A stretch of 64,000 nucleotides of DNA from Agelaius tricolor (lineage: Eukaryota > Chordata > Aves > Passeriformes > Icteridae). The stretch spans positions 14,136,501-14,200,500 of the forward strand of contig JALJCS010000022.1 in NCBI GenBank assembly GCA_023055355.1, given 5' to 3'. Of this stretch, positions 45,329 to 56,380 are shown piece after piece; position 1 is the stretch's first letter; the number at the start of each line of letters is the position of its first letter. Position numbers and translations under genes: made by a program. Below the pieces are notes generated by a model that saw only the letters and a program-made list of their open reading frames with translations, did no database searches and had not been told where the DNA came from.

Positions 45329-45860
45329 TCAGTCCTCATTTCTCATTAACAAGAGGGTAGGTTTATTTTAACAAAATTGCTTTTTTCTTAGTTAATTCTG
45401 TCAATTCAGAGCTTTATGAAAAGCAAACATTACTGCCCTTTTGAAGCCACCATTTATATCACTATGCAGCCGTACTGCAGAGCTCTCTTACAGAGATTTT
45501 ATGGTTTTCAGGACAAATCCTTCCATACATAGAGACATGCATTCCCGAGAAATGTATTTGTTTGAAGTTAGTGTTTTCTGGAAAACATCAAGTCAGTTTG
45601 AGGATTAAGTGGATCATTATCATTTTGAAGTACTATGTGGGATCAAGGGGTGTAAAAGACATTCTCTGATGAGAGCTTATTGCTGGGGCATTTCAGGCCG
45701 AGGTTGCAATGAAAGTTGACCTAATTAGACAATTTATAGATATTCAGTTACCTAATTTAAATTGGCTGCAGTGTAAGTGCCAAAAAAATATTCCCTTTTT
45801 AACTCCCCTCTGCTAAGTCTTCTCTTTAGAAGTTTATAATGTTTTAAAACACCGCTGGAG
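45329..45860. other. AT-rich unique island, candidate conserved non-coding element
   Basis: Over 500 bases of non-repetitive AT-rich DNA between two CR1 fragments. Notable words are GTTGACCTAATTAGACAATT, TAGATATTCAGTTACCTAAT and TTAAATTGGCTGCAGTGTAA. Only short frames. This is the longest such island without a recognised repeat in this part of the window. Confidence 0.3.
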
Positions 45861-46073
45861 CAGCATTCCAGGGGGTTTTTTTGAGGCTCCTTCATTTTAA
45901 AGCCATCACAGTGCACTTCAAACAAGGTGGAATTGCAGTCTCTCAGAGGCATTTCCAGGCAGCAGAGCAGGTCAGGAGATCAGCTGCCACAGCTCACCCT
46001 GTGCAAAGTGAAGCACAGCCAGGGGTCCCAGGGGATTCATTGTCTTCAACCCATTTCATTCAAGGATGCTGTG
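45861..46073. other. Unique sequence
   Basis: Single-copy DNA leading into a CR1 end. No feature. Confidence 0.5.
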
Positions 46074-46206
46074 GAATTCCAGAATGGTTTGGGTTGGAAA
46101 GGACCTCAAAGACCACCTCGTTCCAAACCCCTGTTCCCTCACCTGCTCCTCATCAGACTCGTGCTCCAGGCCCTTGTGAGCTCTGTTGCCCTCTTTGGAC
46201 ACAGGT
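46074..46206 (-). mobile_element. CR1 LINE fragment, antisense, internally deleted
   Basis: The left part is a clear antisense 3' end (CCAGAATGGTTTGGGTTGGA, AAGGACCTCAAAGACCACCT, CGTTCCAAACCCCTG). It is followed almost at once by GACTCGTGCTCCAGGCCCTT and CTCTGTTGCCCTCTTTGGAC, which in an intact CR1 lie several hundred bases further in. The part between, including the CATGGGCAGGGACACC block, is missing. Confidence 0.9.
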
Positions 46207-47027
46207 TTGGGATCTGTCAGCCCTGGGCTCCTCCTCCAGCTCTGCAGCTGGTCCATTCAGTCCTTCAGTTCCCCTTTGCAGTGCCTCTTTGTTCATTTGG
46301 GTTTAGGGAAGTAGGCTTGTACGTCAGGCTGAAATGGGCATTAGATGTGGAGTAGTGCAATTTGGAGGCCTGACAGATACACTGGATCCTGTGAGCTCGC
46401 TGTGGTTTTACCAGCACTGGCACTGTGACTGCTGTAACCTCCTCAGGTAACGTGTGTGCAAAGGGAGCCACTGAGGAGGTGAAGCAGGTTGTGCCACTGG
46501 GGAGCAGCCTGCTGCAGATGTAAGTGATGTGCCTCCTTAGTCTGTTCAGTGACCCTGCTTAAAATCAGCCTTTTCTCAGCAGAAGGAGCTGGTGGGGCCA
46601 TGCAGTCTCTGGCTGCAGGTGCTGTGGGAGCAGCTTCAGCCACAAACACTGCCAGAGACCTTTCTGATAAGCAGCTATTCTGTAACATGATCTCTAACAT
46701 TTAAATGCTGCAAAAGCAGCAGCTGACAGCGTGGATTAACTCAGCACTGAGGAATGAGCATTATTTCCTCTGCGCTGCACTCTGGGAGAGCCAAGGCCAA
46801 GCCCTCCTGTGGGTGTAAGCCTGGGTGCTTGGATCCATGACCAGTTTGACTGGCCGAGGGGGAAGCCAAAAGAAACCCTGGCTGATGTTTTACTCCAGCT
46901 CTCCCAGAGTTAGGAGGCTGATGGGACCACAGTGAAAGAGCAAAGGGCAGCTGGGCTGAAATGGGATGGAAGAGCTGCAGCCTTGGAGCAGCAGGAGCCC
47001 CAGGCAGAGGCTCCTCTGCAGGAGAAC
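46207..47027. other. Unique sequence, no gene recognised
   Basis: Single-copy DNA. Some of the first 60 bases may be diverged CR1. No gene. Confidence 0.45.
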
Positions 47028-47062
47028 AGGAAGAACAGGAGGAACAGCAGGAACAGGAGACG
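47028..47062. repeat. Imperfect GGAACA microsatellite
   Basis: Six-base-related wording (GAACAGGAAGAACAGGAGGA, ACAGCAGGAACAGGAG) with about five units. Confidence 0.75.
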
Positions 47063-48019
47063 CCTGCAGTGCCTGGCTGGAGGCTCCAGGGGCTCCCAGC
47101 CCCTGCTCCATGTGCCCAAGGCCTCAAGGCTGGGGCTCAGCAGCACCTTGTGGAGATGGGACTGGTGCTCTGCCTGCTCCCACACCCAGACATCTCAGGG
47201 CAGCGTTGGGAGAGGGATGCACTGGAGGCAGGAGGATGCTGGCAGCAAGCAGCCAGGCCAGGAGCATTGATTTCCTGGAGCTGCCCAGCTTCCCATGGAA
47301 TCTGCCTTGCTTGGAGGCATTCTGTAAACAGCTGTAATTTTTCTGATTCTAGTAAGACACTTTAATATTAGATTTTGTATTTTACAGCTGTATGGGTAGT
47401 GCAATTTACAGTGGAAATATCCCTTTTGTTCTGAAAAGTGCCTTCCTAGCTTTCACTTGAGGGCTTGGTACATGGCAGCCGCTGTGGAAGACCTAGATTT
47501 AGAAAAGACCTGGAAATTTTGCTGTGTCCCTCAGCCCCGAAGGAGGCGCCTGTCTGAGGGAGCTGAGGCCAGTGGGACTGGTACCTGCCCGGCCAGAACC
47601 CCGGGACACAGAGAGAGGAAACCAAAAGCAGGCTTAATGCTGAAATACCCCACTGGTGTTTCTAATCTGCAGGGTGTTACACTGATCCCCTGAGCAGCGT
47701 GTGTGGGGCTGTAATCCCTTTATGTAACCCTCGAGGAGGCAGCTCTTGCTCTTACCCCTGCATGGGGCTCTGCCCCCAGCCAGAGGAAAGGGCCTTATCA
47801 GACCCTGCCTGGGTGATGTGGTGGGAGAGAGGCAGAGGTGGCTGTGGAAGGAAACAATTCCCTGTGAGTTTATTGAGGTCCTGAAAGGGTCAGTGGGAGA
47901 GAGGGGGCGCTGTGTTCGAGAGCATGCACCTGCATTTCAAACAGCTTTCAGGGGTTCTGCATCCAAAGCCTACAGTTGATGTCAGCTGCAGTTCCCAGTG
48001 GGAAGAGACAGTAGGTGTT
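47063..48019. other. Unique sequence, no gene recognised
   Basis: Single-copy DNA, frames up to 134 codons, no motif. Confidence 0.5.
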
Positions 48020-48120
48020 AAAGGAAAAAAAGGCAAAACAAACAAATGAAACTAATCAAACCAAAACAAACTAAAAACCACCAACCCCCCCAAAACAAAA
48101 CAAAAAAAAACCCCACAAAA
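48020..48120. repeat. A/C-rich low-complexity tract
   Basis: A runs interrupted by C singlets and CC/CCCCCC (AAACCACCAACCCCCCC, AAAACAAAACAAAAAAAAAC). The reverse complement resembles the T/G-rich tract at 36880-37032 in composition. Confidence 0.92.
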
Positions 48121-48907
48121 ACTGTAGAAGAGTGGGAGTGAGGTGCCACTGCCTGCTGACCGTAACACACTCAATATGGGTACCCAAGCAAAAAAAAAAA
48201 ATACTGAGAAACTGCTCAAAGTGGGCAAAAAGAGGCAGAGTACAAGAAGATGAGAGAAGTTAGAGGCAGCAATGGGTTGTGGGGTGGCTGTGACCAGCTG
48301 TGGAAGAGGTGACAGCTGGTCAGACACCAGCACGATCCTGAGCCATCATTGCAAGGGCGAATGCCAGGGAAACGCTGACTGGGAGGGAGCTGGACTGCTC
48401 CTCTTCTGTGCTCCAGGACACCATAGGGTCACAAAGTCATGGTGTTCTAGCCTGGCCTTCAAAATGCTGTATTTTAGCCCAAGTACCAGGCCTGAGGGCA
48501 CAGCTTTCTGTGCCCCAGCCAGGGGCTCTGTGCTGTGCACTGATGTTGTCACACGGTGCTGGCACTGAGACTGTCACATGTCCTTTTGTCTGCTGGCCTG
48601 GGCCATCTCTACCCCTGTGACCGTGCTGAGCATTTCTGGTAGAATCACTCACATATCCTGTTTGAACATTCTTTTTTGGGCCATTGTTAACAAGTTTGCT
48701 CCTCGTGTAATATGCCCCAAGTCTTTCTCTTCCCCAAAGCATGAAGGACACTGACAATAATGTTGGTGTGATCCCAGCCAAGGCTCGGGCAGCCCGTGGT
48801 GCTTTGATTTCGGGAGGTCGCTCCTGGAACACTCTCCAGGGACATCAGTGTGGGTTCTGCAGGGGTCCCATCCCGCAGCAGCGGCAGAGCAGAGAGCAGG
48901 GCTGTGG
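48121..48907. other. Unique sequence, nothing recognised
   Basis: Single-copy DNA with an 11-A run near 48191. The minus-strand frames that traverse the next array end here. Confidence 0.5.
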
Positions 48908-49356
48908 GGCCGGGATGAGCCTTGCACAGGATCGGGATGAGCCTTGCACAGGGCCGGGATGAGCCTTGCACAGGATCGGGATGAGCCTTGCACAGGGCCG
49001 GGATGAGCCTTGCACAGGGCCGGGATGAGCCTTGCACAGGATCGGGATGAGCCTTGCACAGGGCCGGGATGAGCCTTGCACAGGGCCGGGATGAGCCTTG
49101 CACAGGATCGGGATGAGCCTTGCACAGGGCCGGGATGAGCCTTGCACAGGGCCGGGATGAGCCTTGCACAGGGCCGGGATGAGCCTTGCACAGGATCGGG
49201 ATGAGCCTTGCACAGGGCCGGGATGAGCCTTCCACCAGGATCGGGATGAGCCTTCCACCAGGATCGGGATGAACCTTCCACCAGGATCGGGATGAGCCTT
49301 CCACCAGGATCGGGATGAGCCTTGCACAGGATCGGGATGAACCTTCCACCAGGATC
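48908..49356. repeat. 22/23-bp minisatellite, about 20 copies
   Basis: Unit GCCGGGATGAGCCTTGCACA plus GG, 22 bases, alternating irregularly with the ATCGGGATGAGCC form. The rightmost five or so units are a 23-base CCTTCCACCAGGATCGGGAT type. Three units make 66 bases, so a 22-residue block repeats in every minus frame. The 533-codon frame 48687-50288 runs through this and the next array and is not accepted as a gene. Confidence 0.98.
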
Positions 49357-49567
49357 CGCTCTGTTTCCACAGGCAGAGGGAGCCTGAGCCCCGATGGTCG
49401 CAGCCTGCTCTGCGCTCGCTCGCTTCGTTGTTCCGCCCCGATTTCCGAAGACCTCTGTAGGAGGAACAGGAGTTTAGGAACACAAACACAGCCGGGGAAA
49501 GCTGTGCTGTGCCCGCTGCCGGCGGAGCCCGTGCTGCTCCCGGCTGCGTGCCCTGTGCCAGCCGGGG
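49357..49567. other. Unique CpG-containing spacer
   Basis: About 210 bases of GC-rich single-copy DNA with several CpG (GCGCTCGCTCGC, CCCGCTGCCGGCGG) between two arrays. Confidence 0.5.
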
Positions 49568-49775
49568 CTGCCCAACTCCCCTGCCCACCTCCCCTGCCCA
49601 CCTCCCCTGACCACCTCTCCTGCCCACCTCTCCTGCCCACCTCCCCTGCCCACCTCTCCTGCCCACCTCCCCTGCCCACCGGGGCTGCCCACCTCTCCTG
49701 CCCACCTCCCCTGCCCACCTCCCCTGCCCACCTCTCCTGCCCATCTCCCCTGCCTAACTCCCCGGCCCATCTCCT
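49568..49775. repeat. CCCACCTCCCCTG array, 12-13-bp units
   Basis: About 16 units of CCCACCTCCCCTG or CCCACCTCTCCTG, with one GGGGCTG insertion near 49680. Plus strand polypyrimidine-rich. Minus frames are glycine/tryptophan/arginine repeats. Confidence 0.96.
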
Positions 49776-49884
49776 CTCTGACCACTGCCCTGTCCCTACT
49801 TTCCCCTGTCCCCAAACCCCAGGGGTCCCTGTATCTTTTAGCCTCTTTTTGTGCTGCTTCCTCCCGATGGGAAGGGGACTTGGT
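49776..49884. other. Unique spacer
   Basis: Short single-copy stretch. No feature. Confidence 0.5.
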
Positions 49885-49957
49885 AAATCCCCCTGAACCG
49901 ATGGCAGGTCTGGCTCCACAGCAAATCTCCCTGAACCGATGGCAGGTCTGACTCCAC
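49885..49957. repeat. Two-copy tandem duplication, 38-bp period
   Basis: CTGAACCGATGGCAGGTCTG with its flanks occurs twice, starting at 49885 and 49923, differing at two positions. A young duplication that has not expanded. Confidence 0.93.
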
Positions 49958-50639
49958 CCTTCAGCAGAGAAGGAGTTGGGAGTCCTGTCATGTTAGTGGC
50001 CAGAGCTGCTGAGAGGATGCTGAGCGATGTCTTTGCAAACAGCACAACCCTTTGCCCTCCCCAGCTCACACTCCCATGGACAGAGGGAAAACTGCATGCA
50101 GGTTTTGTCTCCAAGGACGCCCTCAGATGAAGAGCAGATGCTTCTGAGCTGCCAGGAGCAGGGCTGGGCAGTAAGTGTTGCAGCCTGCCAGGGTGACCTG
50201 CACTGGGATGCTGTTCCCAGCCCTGCTCCAGGCACACACAGCCACGACAGCTGAGACAAACCATGAGGGGTTCATGTGCTACAAACAAGGAATGGGCAAG
50301 AAATTGCCAGTCTCAGCAGGCCAGCTGTCACAGCAAAACCTTCTATGACTAGGCTTTTCTTTTTTTTTTTGAAAGTAACAGCAAATTTTATCTCCAAGGA
50401 TTTACCTTCCATGCATTAGGGATGTGCAATCATAAAGGGGAGAAGAGAGGGGGATCACTCAGTCCCACGCTGAGCTCAGTCCTGACCCCTCACACTGCCT
50501 GTGAGCAGGGAGTGAGTGCAGAGGGCGAAGAACAACTCCCAGATTTCTTCCCAAATCTGTGGCTGCGCCCAGGCCTTGTGCTCGTATCCTGCAATGTCCC
50601 AGCCACTCCAAGAAAGGTGTGACTGTTTTCCTTTCAAAC
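49958..50639. other. Unique sequence, nothing recognised
   Basis: Single-copy DNA with an 11-T run near 50360. No feature. Confidence 0.5.
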
Positions 50640-51085
50640 ACTTGATTTTTTTTTGTAACTGTAAAATGTAGCAAAAAGCATAAATAACACCATAAACTCT
50701 AAGGGTGGGCCATTAGTCATCTGAAAAGTGTTCTCTTCCTTGAAACACAGTGGAGATTGTCTTAGCAGAACATTTTGAAGCAATACAAATAGTAATGCCA
50801 ATTCTTAGGATACTAACATCAATAAAATACCATTTTCTCTACATCAATATTGATAAACATGTCTTGAAAAGCTATAGCACTAAAGGTTAAAAAGTAAAAT
50901 TAACTTGTGCCTATGAAATTCACTTGTTTTAATTTATGTTTATTCTTTAAAAATAGCCCTAAAAAGCTTCTTGCCATAATTTATTCTTGAAATGAGTATT
51001 CCTCTGAAGTTTCCATAGTTACAGATGTTTCTGGGTTTGTAATGTTTGCACAATTGACATTTACTGCACAGTGAAAACCCCTGAT
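50640..51085. other. AT-rich unique island, candidate conserved non-coding element
   Basis: About 440 bases of non-repetitive AT-rich DNA with words such as GGGCCATTAGTCATCTGAAA, CAATATTGATAAACATGTCT, CTTGCCATAATTTATTCTTG and TTGCACAATTGACATTTACT. Only short frames. Abrupt boundary to GC-rich DNA on the right. Confidence 0.3.
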
Positions 51086-51329
51086 TGATTTTTCTACCTG
51101 GAGAGGAGAACACAAGTGCCCGAGATACACGAGGTGTCCAACTGCCACGTTCTGGGGGACCCGGTGCTGGAACAGCAAAGGGCACCGCACATAAACAACG
51201 CACCAGTCACAAGGTCAGAGTGCCAGCAGAGAGCAGCATGGAGGGGACAGCCCCACCCCTCCTGGGAGCCCCGGTGTGCCGGGAGTGTCCCACGGCTGCG
51301 GCACTCCTGGCACTGCCAGGGGCATGGCC
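51086..51329. other. Unique GC-rich spacer
   Basis: Single-copy DNA into which array-derived frames extend. No feature. Confidence 0.5.
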
Positions 51330-52110
51330 CTGCTCTGGCACCCCGCACTGGCACTGCACACCCTGCACTGGCACTCTACACTGGCACCACACACCCAGCA
51401 CTGGCACTGCACACCCTGCACTGGCACCCCGCACTGGCACCCTGCACCCTGCTCTGGCACTGCACACCCAGCACTGGCACTGCACACCCTGCACTGGCAC
51501 CACACACCCTGCACTGGCACCACACACCCAGCACTGGCACTCTACACCCAGCACTGGCACCCAGCACTGGCACCACACACCCTGCACTGGCACCACACAC
51601 CCTGCACTGGCACCACACACCCAGCACTGGCACTCTACACTCTACACTGGCACCACACACCCAGCACTGGCACCAGACACCCAGCACTGGCACCACACAC
51701 CCCGCACTGGCACTCTACACCCAGCACTGGCACTCTACACCCTGCACGGGCACTACACACCCAGCACTGGCACCCTGCATTGGCACTGCACACCCAGCAC
51801 TGGCACCACACATCCAGCACTGGCACCACACACCCAGCACTGGCACCCTGCACTGGCACCCTGGACTGGCACCCTGCACCCTGCACTGGCACCCAGCACT
51901 GGCACCCTGCATTGGCACCCAGCACCCTGCATTGGCACCACACACCCAGCACTGGCACCCTGCATTGGCACCCAGCACCCTGCACTGGCACCACACACCC
52001 AGCACTGGCACCCTGCATTGGCACCCAGCACCCTGCACTGGCACCACACACCCAGCACTGGCACCCTGCACCCTGCACTGGCACCCAGCACTGGCGCCCT
52101 GCACCCTCTA
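51330..52110. repeat. GCACTGGCACC minisatellite, about 13-20-bp units, 780 bp
   Basis: Around 45 occurrences of the core CACTGGCACC or CACTGGCACT, separated by ACACACCCAG, CTGCACCCTG, CTACACCCAG and similar linkers. Right half shows 50-60-base blocks (CTGCATTGGCACCCAGCACC) repeated three times between about 51905 and 52035. Histidine/threonine/glycine- and cysteine/valine/glutamine-rich frames of 100-376 codons on both strands are by-products. Confidence 0.97.
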
Positions 52111-52549
52111 CCAGCTGCCGTGCTCCAGACACCAGGGTGCCAAGTTTGACTCACATCAAGCATTCCCAAACTAAGAATCCTCCACCTGAAATAAAGGAAA
52201 TCGTGCAGGGAGAGAGGAAAGCACAGAGGAGGCACAAAGAAACCCTGGCAGGTGATGCCTGCAGTGATGGCACAATGCATTTAACTCAGCCACAGCTTGA
52301 GGGTTCTGGTTCCCCTCCTGCTCGTGCTGCAGACTGGCTGGGAGGGTGGAGAATCCTTTCCAGAGTTTATTCAGCATGGCTGGGTGTTTGTGAGGCTGGT
52401 GGGTGAATGGCAGCTGTAAACTAGGGATCCAAAAGCAGCTGGTGCAGCCCTCCCAACAGCCAGCACTGCCCCATCCCTGGCTGTCTCTGTGCTCTCTGTG
52501 CCCCACAGCCAAACAGCCATTGCTGCTCACCCTCAGGTGTGCCTTGGAG
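52111..52549. other. Unique sequence
   Basis: Single-copy DNA, no feature. Confidence 0.5.
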
Positions 52550-53200
52550 GGAGTTCAACTGACCAACAACACTAGCAAAGGAAAAACTATTTTCACTATT
52601 AATTTTTTAATGCCTTTTTTAAGTGCTGGCCCTAAGTTAGCTATATTGACAGCAATCTCTAAGTCCTAAAAGTGAAGATATGGATATATAGTGCATTAAT
52701 TTTCTCAGTTGCCTTGTTCTATCTTCAAAATAACAGGAAATGATGACGCATGTTGGGGAGAAACAGCATCAATTTATACTGAGAAAAGTAAATCCATTCT
52801 CAGCTGCTGTAACTCATGGGACTGTTACTTCCGTAAAACATGTGAAATCTTTTTTCAAACGTAATCCCATCTTCTTAAAACGCCTCCACTAGGATGTCCT
52901 TTTTCCTTCTTCCCTGTGTGTTTGATTATTTTCAATTACTTCTAATCAGGCAACAATGAGATCAGGAGAGAAGTATCTGAAAGGGAAAACAAGGTGGATT
53001 AAAGCATTAGGACTGTAGCAAACCAGAAAATATTAGGAATTCCACTTTATAGTCCCAGAGGCTAATGCTGCTGAGAACTGCAAGAACAGTTTAATGGGCT
53101 GATGTGAACACCATCAGGTTAAAGTTCTTGTCTCCCTAAACCCATTTTCCTCATCTCCTGTTGTTACCCAAATACGGCTTGTTTTTTGCTGTTTTGAGGA
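52550..53200. other. AT-rich unique island, candidate conserved non-coding element
   Basis: Long non-repetitive AT-rich stretch containing CTATTAATTTTTTAATGCCT, AGTGCATTAATTTTCTCAGT, GGAAATGATGACGCATGTTG and CAATTACTTCTAATCAGGCA. Frames are short. It has the composition of conserved regulatory or ancient intronic DNA, but that is inference. Confidence 0.28.
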
Positions 53201-55679
53201 GATTCAGACCACGAGATAAAAGCATATTATGTAAGGAGACATATGGTGTGGTTTGGGGATAACTGCTGGTGAGAGGCTGCTCAGGGCTGTCCTGGGCTCC
53301 AGTGACCAGGGGCTGTCAGGGTTTCCTGTCTGCCAGGGGTGCAGCCCTGAAGGTATCTCAGCCAGCCTTTTCACAGACCTTATTCCTTGTAAAGCTTTCA
53401 TGATAACAGAAATTCCTTAAGAAAACTGAAATTACTACTAAAAACTATTAAATATGGCTGAAAAAGTGCCCAAACCTGAGCTGGATTCGAGGGTACTTTA
53501 AGAATTAAAAAACATTTTTCACAGAATGGTGACAGGATCTTTTTTCCTGCATGGAGAGTTTCCTGGCAGCCCACAGGGCTCATAAACTCACTGGGGTTGG
53601 ATATTAACCATGACCACACAGCCTAACAGAAGGAATGGGGAACAGGAGCCACAGTAAAGGTGTTCCCATAGACAGCCCTGGTGAAAAATGAAAAAAAAAC
53701 AACACAAAACTCAAAAGGTGATGGGAACTGACTTTGTGTGTCAGGCAGTGTGAGAGTTCTGGACAGTGTCAGCAGAGTGAGCAGCACTCGAGTTTGATGT
53801 GGGAAAAGAGGGAGAGACACAAAGGGAGGGGCAGGAAACTGCTGTGGTGTGGGTGTCCTGGGAGGCTGCAGCAGGGCTTGGGCCAGGGCCTGGTGCTGGC
53901 ATCACGCCATGGTTTAGACCCCTCCTCAATCTCCTCATTGTGTATCTCAGAATTCAAGCTCCAGAGTAATCAGCAGCAATATTCCCAATAACAGTGAAGG
54001 TTAATTAGGATTTTCCTTTTCCAATAATTTCTATTTTTCAGCTTCTACACTTTAATTATAGCTGGCAATTCCACAGACCAGGGGTCATTGTGTGGGCTGG
54101 GAACAAGCCCAGGTGAGCTGAGAGAAGCCACCTGGGTGGAAATGGCAGCAGTGGCTGCTGGGGCCATGCTGGCCCCGTGGCACTCCCTGCTCCAGCTGCT
54201 GTCCTCATGCCTCCTCACACAGGGCACGTGGCAAGGGCTGTGCTCCAGGCAGGGCTCGGGGCCCCACCGCCCAGCTAACAACTCTGGAGCATCTCCAGGC
54301 CCACGTTCCCCACTGTTTCAAGCCTCAGATTTCAACCAGTGTTTATTTAAATTGGTTGGTCATGGCAGAGTTAATTTGTTTGAAGGCTGAGCCAGAAACT
54401 CTTGGCAGCTGGACAGGAAAATCTCAAACAAACAAACAAAATCTTAAACTGTAGGCATTGCTTAATTCTTCAGTCTTAAGTACAAAACACCTTAGAGAAA
54501 GCATCAGCTCTGTAAGAGTAACGAGGCCAGTGCTGTTTCTTTCCAAGGTACAGCCTTTGGGGTTTGGGTGGCTGTTGCTGTGGGCACAGCACCGGGCTGG
54601 ACCCACTGGCCCCGAGTGCCATAGAGCCTCGGGCACCTTCCTCTGGCACAGGCCACCAGCTGGGCAGCCAAGCAGAAGCACAGAACATCTTTTCTTCTGC
54701 ATTAATAAGAAGAAAAGAAAATAAAAAGCATGACCAGGACTTTGCTGTCCGTTCTCCAGGGGCACAGCCTCATTTTGGCGATGGATGTTAGTGCATGCAC
54801 ACACAAAATCCAAATGGGAAACAAGCAAGTGAAACTGGCTAGAAGAAAATATTCAGTATTTCCCTTTGGAATGTTTTCTACTCAAATACCCAGCTTGTGG
54901 ATTTCATGCTGGTTTGGTTGCTGGTGCAGACTGAGATTGGTATCCTCTGATCTTACACTGTGGTACTGAGGAAATGCTACCATAGCCAGTGAGGCAGGGG
55001 AGCTTTTCCAGGAATCCCTGCCCATCTCTGCCAGTGCTGGGATAACTCTGTGTGGCACTGGGCACTCTGGGGGGCTCCAGCTGCTGCTGCAGGGTTGGGC
55101 ACTGCCTTGGTGTCCCAGACTGTGCTTCTGTCCCAGGCCAGGACCAGCTCTGAGGGTTTTACCTGGCATGTGCTAGTTGAATGTGCACCTGGGAATACCC
55201 AACAATACGGACACAGCAGAGTCCCTAGAAAGTTGGTTCTGCCATCAGCTGAACTTACCACTGAGTTCCTCGTGCCGAAACCCAACCTTTCCTGTGCCAG
55301 GTGAAGCACACAGGGTTTGTTCCCTTTGCTGCAGGGGGCAGCCTGGCCCCTGTCCCTTTCTGACATCTGTGGGAGTGCTCCAGGCTGGCTTTGTCTCCTG
55401 GGGTTGGCTCTTCAGCCTCAGCAACCAATTTCACCCCCTTGGTTTGAGGTTATCACCCACCCCTGGGCTGGGCCTTGGAGCCCGGCTGCCCTGCCCTTAC
55501 CTGCCAGGCCAGTGGCCACCCCGGGCAAGGCCGGCCCTGCTGGACACTGGGCAGATCCCCTCCTGCCCCAGGGCTGGGGGAGCATGATCTGCTACAGGGG
55601 CCTGGGGCTTTGCTCTGGGGTGCTACGGCACAGGGGACATGGGCTGGGAGGGAGGGTCCGGGAAGCACTGCGCAGTCAC
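53201..55679. other. Unique sequence, no gene recognised
   Basis: Single-copy DNA with AT-rich pieces at 53400-53520 and 54000-54060. A four-unit AAAC run lies at 54425-54440. Frames up to 136 codons, no motif. Confidence 0.5.
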
Positions 55680-55925
55680 AGCCTGGTGACACCTGGGTGA
55701 CACCCTGGTGACACTCCAGTGAGACCTGGGTGACACCCCAGGGACACCCCAGGGACACCCTGGTAACACTCCAGTGACACCTGGGTGACACCCTGGTGAC
55801 ACTCCAGTGAGACCTGGGTGACACCCCAGGGACACCCCAGGGACACCCTGGTAACACTCCAGTGACACCTGGGTGACACCCCAGGGACACCCCAGGGACA
55901 CCCCGGTGACACCCTGGTGACACTG
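55680..55925. repeat. GGTGACACC minisatellite with 89-bp higher-order repeat
   Basis: Basic units of 11-12 bases: CCTGGTGACA, CCTGGGTGACAC, CCCAGGGACAC, CTCCAGTGACAC. The block beginning ACTCCAGTGAGACCTGGGTG occurs at 55712 and 55801, 89 bases apart, with the same following unit order. Minus-strand valine/serine/proline/glycine frames are by-products. Confidence 0.97.
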
Positions 55926-56214
55926 CAGCCCTGGACTGCCCGGCCAAGGCCCAAGGCTGGGCAATGCCATCTGCAGGGTGGCAGCAGCCATGGCCACCAC
56001 ACGCTCCCCACGCAGCCCATGGCAGTGCTGCTCCGCAGACGCCTCAGGGGAAATCTGCTGGTGTTGAACAAACCCGGCAGAACTTGGTGATGCAGACAAA
56101 CTTCTGTCGGGATCCAGACTGAGAATCCCAGTCTGGTTTTACCTCTGCCCCGAGACACTTGAACAAAGTTTTCAGAAGGAGAAGAGCAATAAATCAAGTC
56201 CGTAGCGCTGCAGG
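55926..56214. other. Unique sequence
   Basis: Single-copy DNA between the array and a CpG cluster. No feature. Confidence 0.5.
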
Positions 56215-56380
56215 CCCTTCCCCAGGGAGCGGGTTAAAATTAGCACGGAATGCGGCCCGCGGGAGCCGGCCCTCAGCCGCCGAGGCCGCGGCGCCGCGCC
56301 CGGCCCGGCCCGGCCCGGCTCTTCCAAAAAAGGCCAGAACCGCTCTGGGCCCCGGGTCCCCGTGCCCTCCTGGGCCAGGG
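56215..56380. promoter_or_regulatory. CpG cluster, possible CpG island
   Basis: About 21 CpG by eye in about 165 bases (GGCCGCGGCGCCGCGCCC followed by four CCCGG units). Flanks are ordinary. TTAAAATTAG lies just before it near 56234. Promoter function is possible, but no exon or transcript signal was recognised. Confidence 0.35.
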
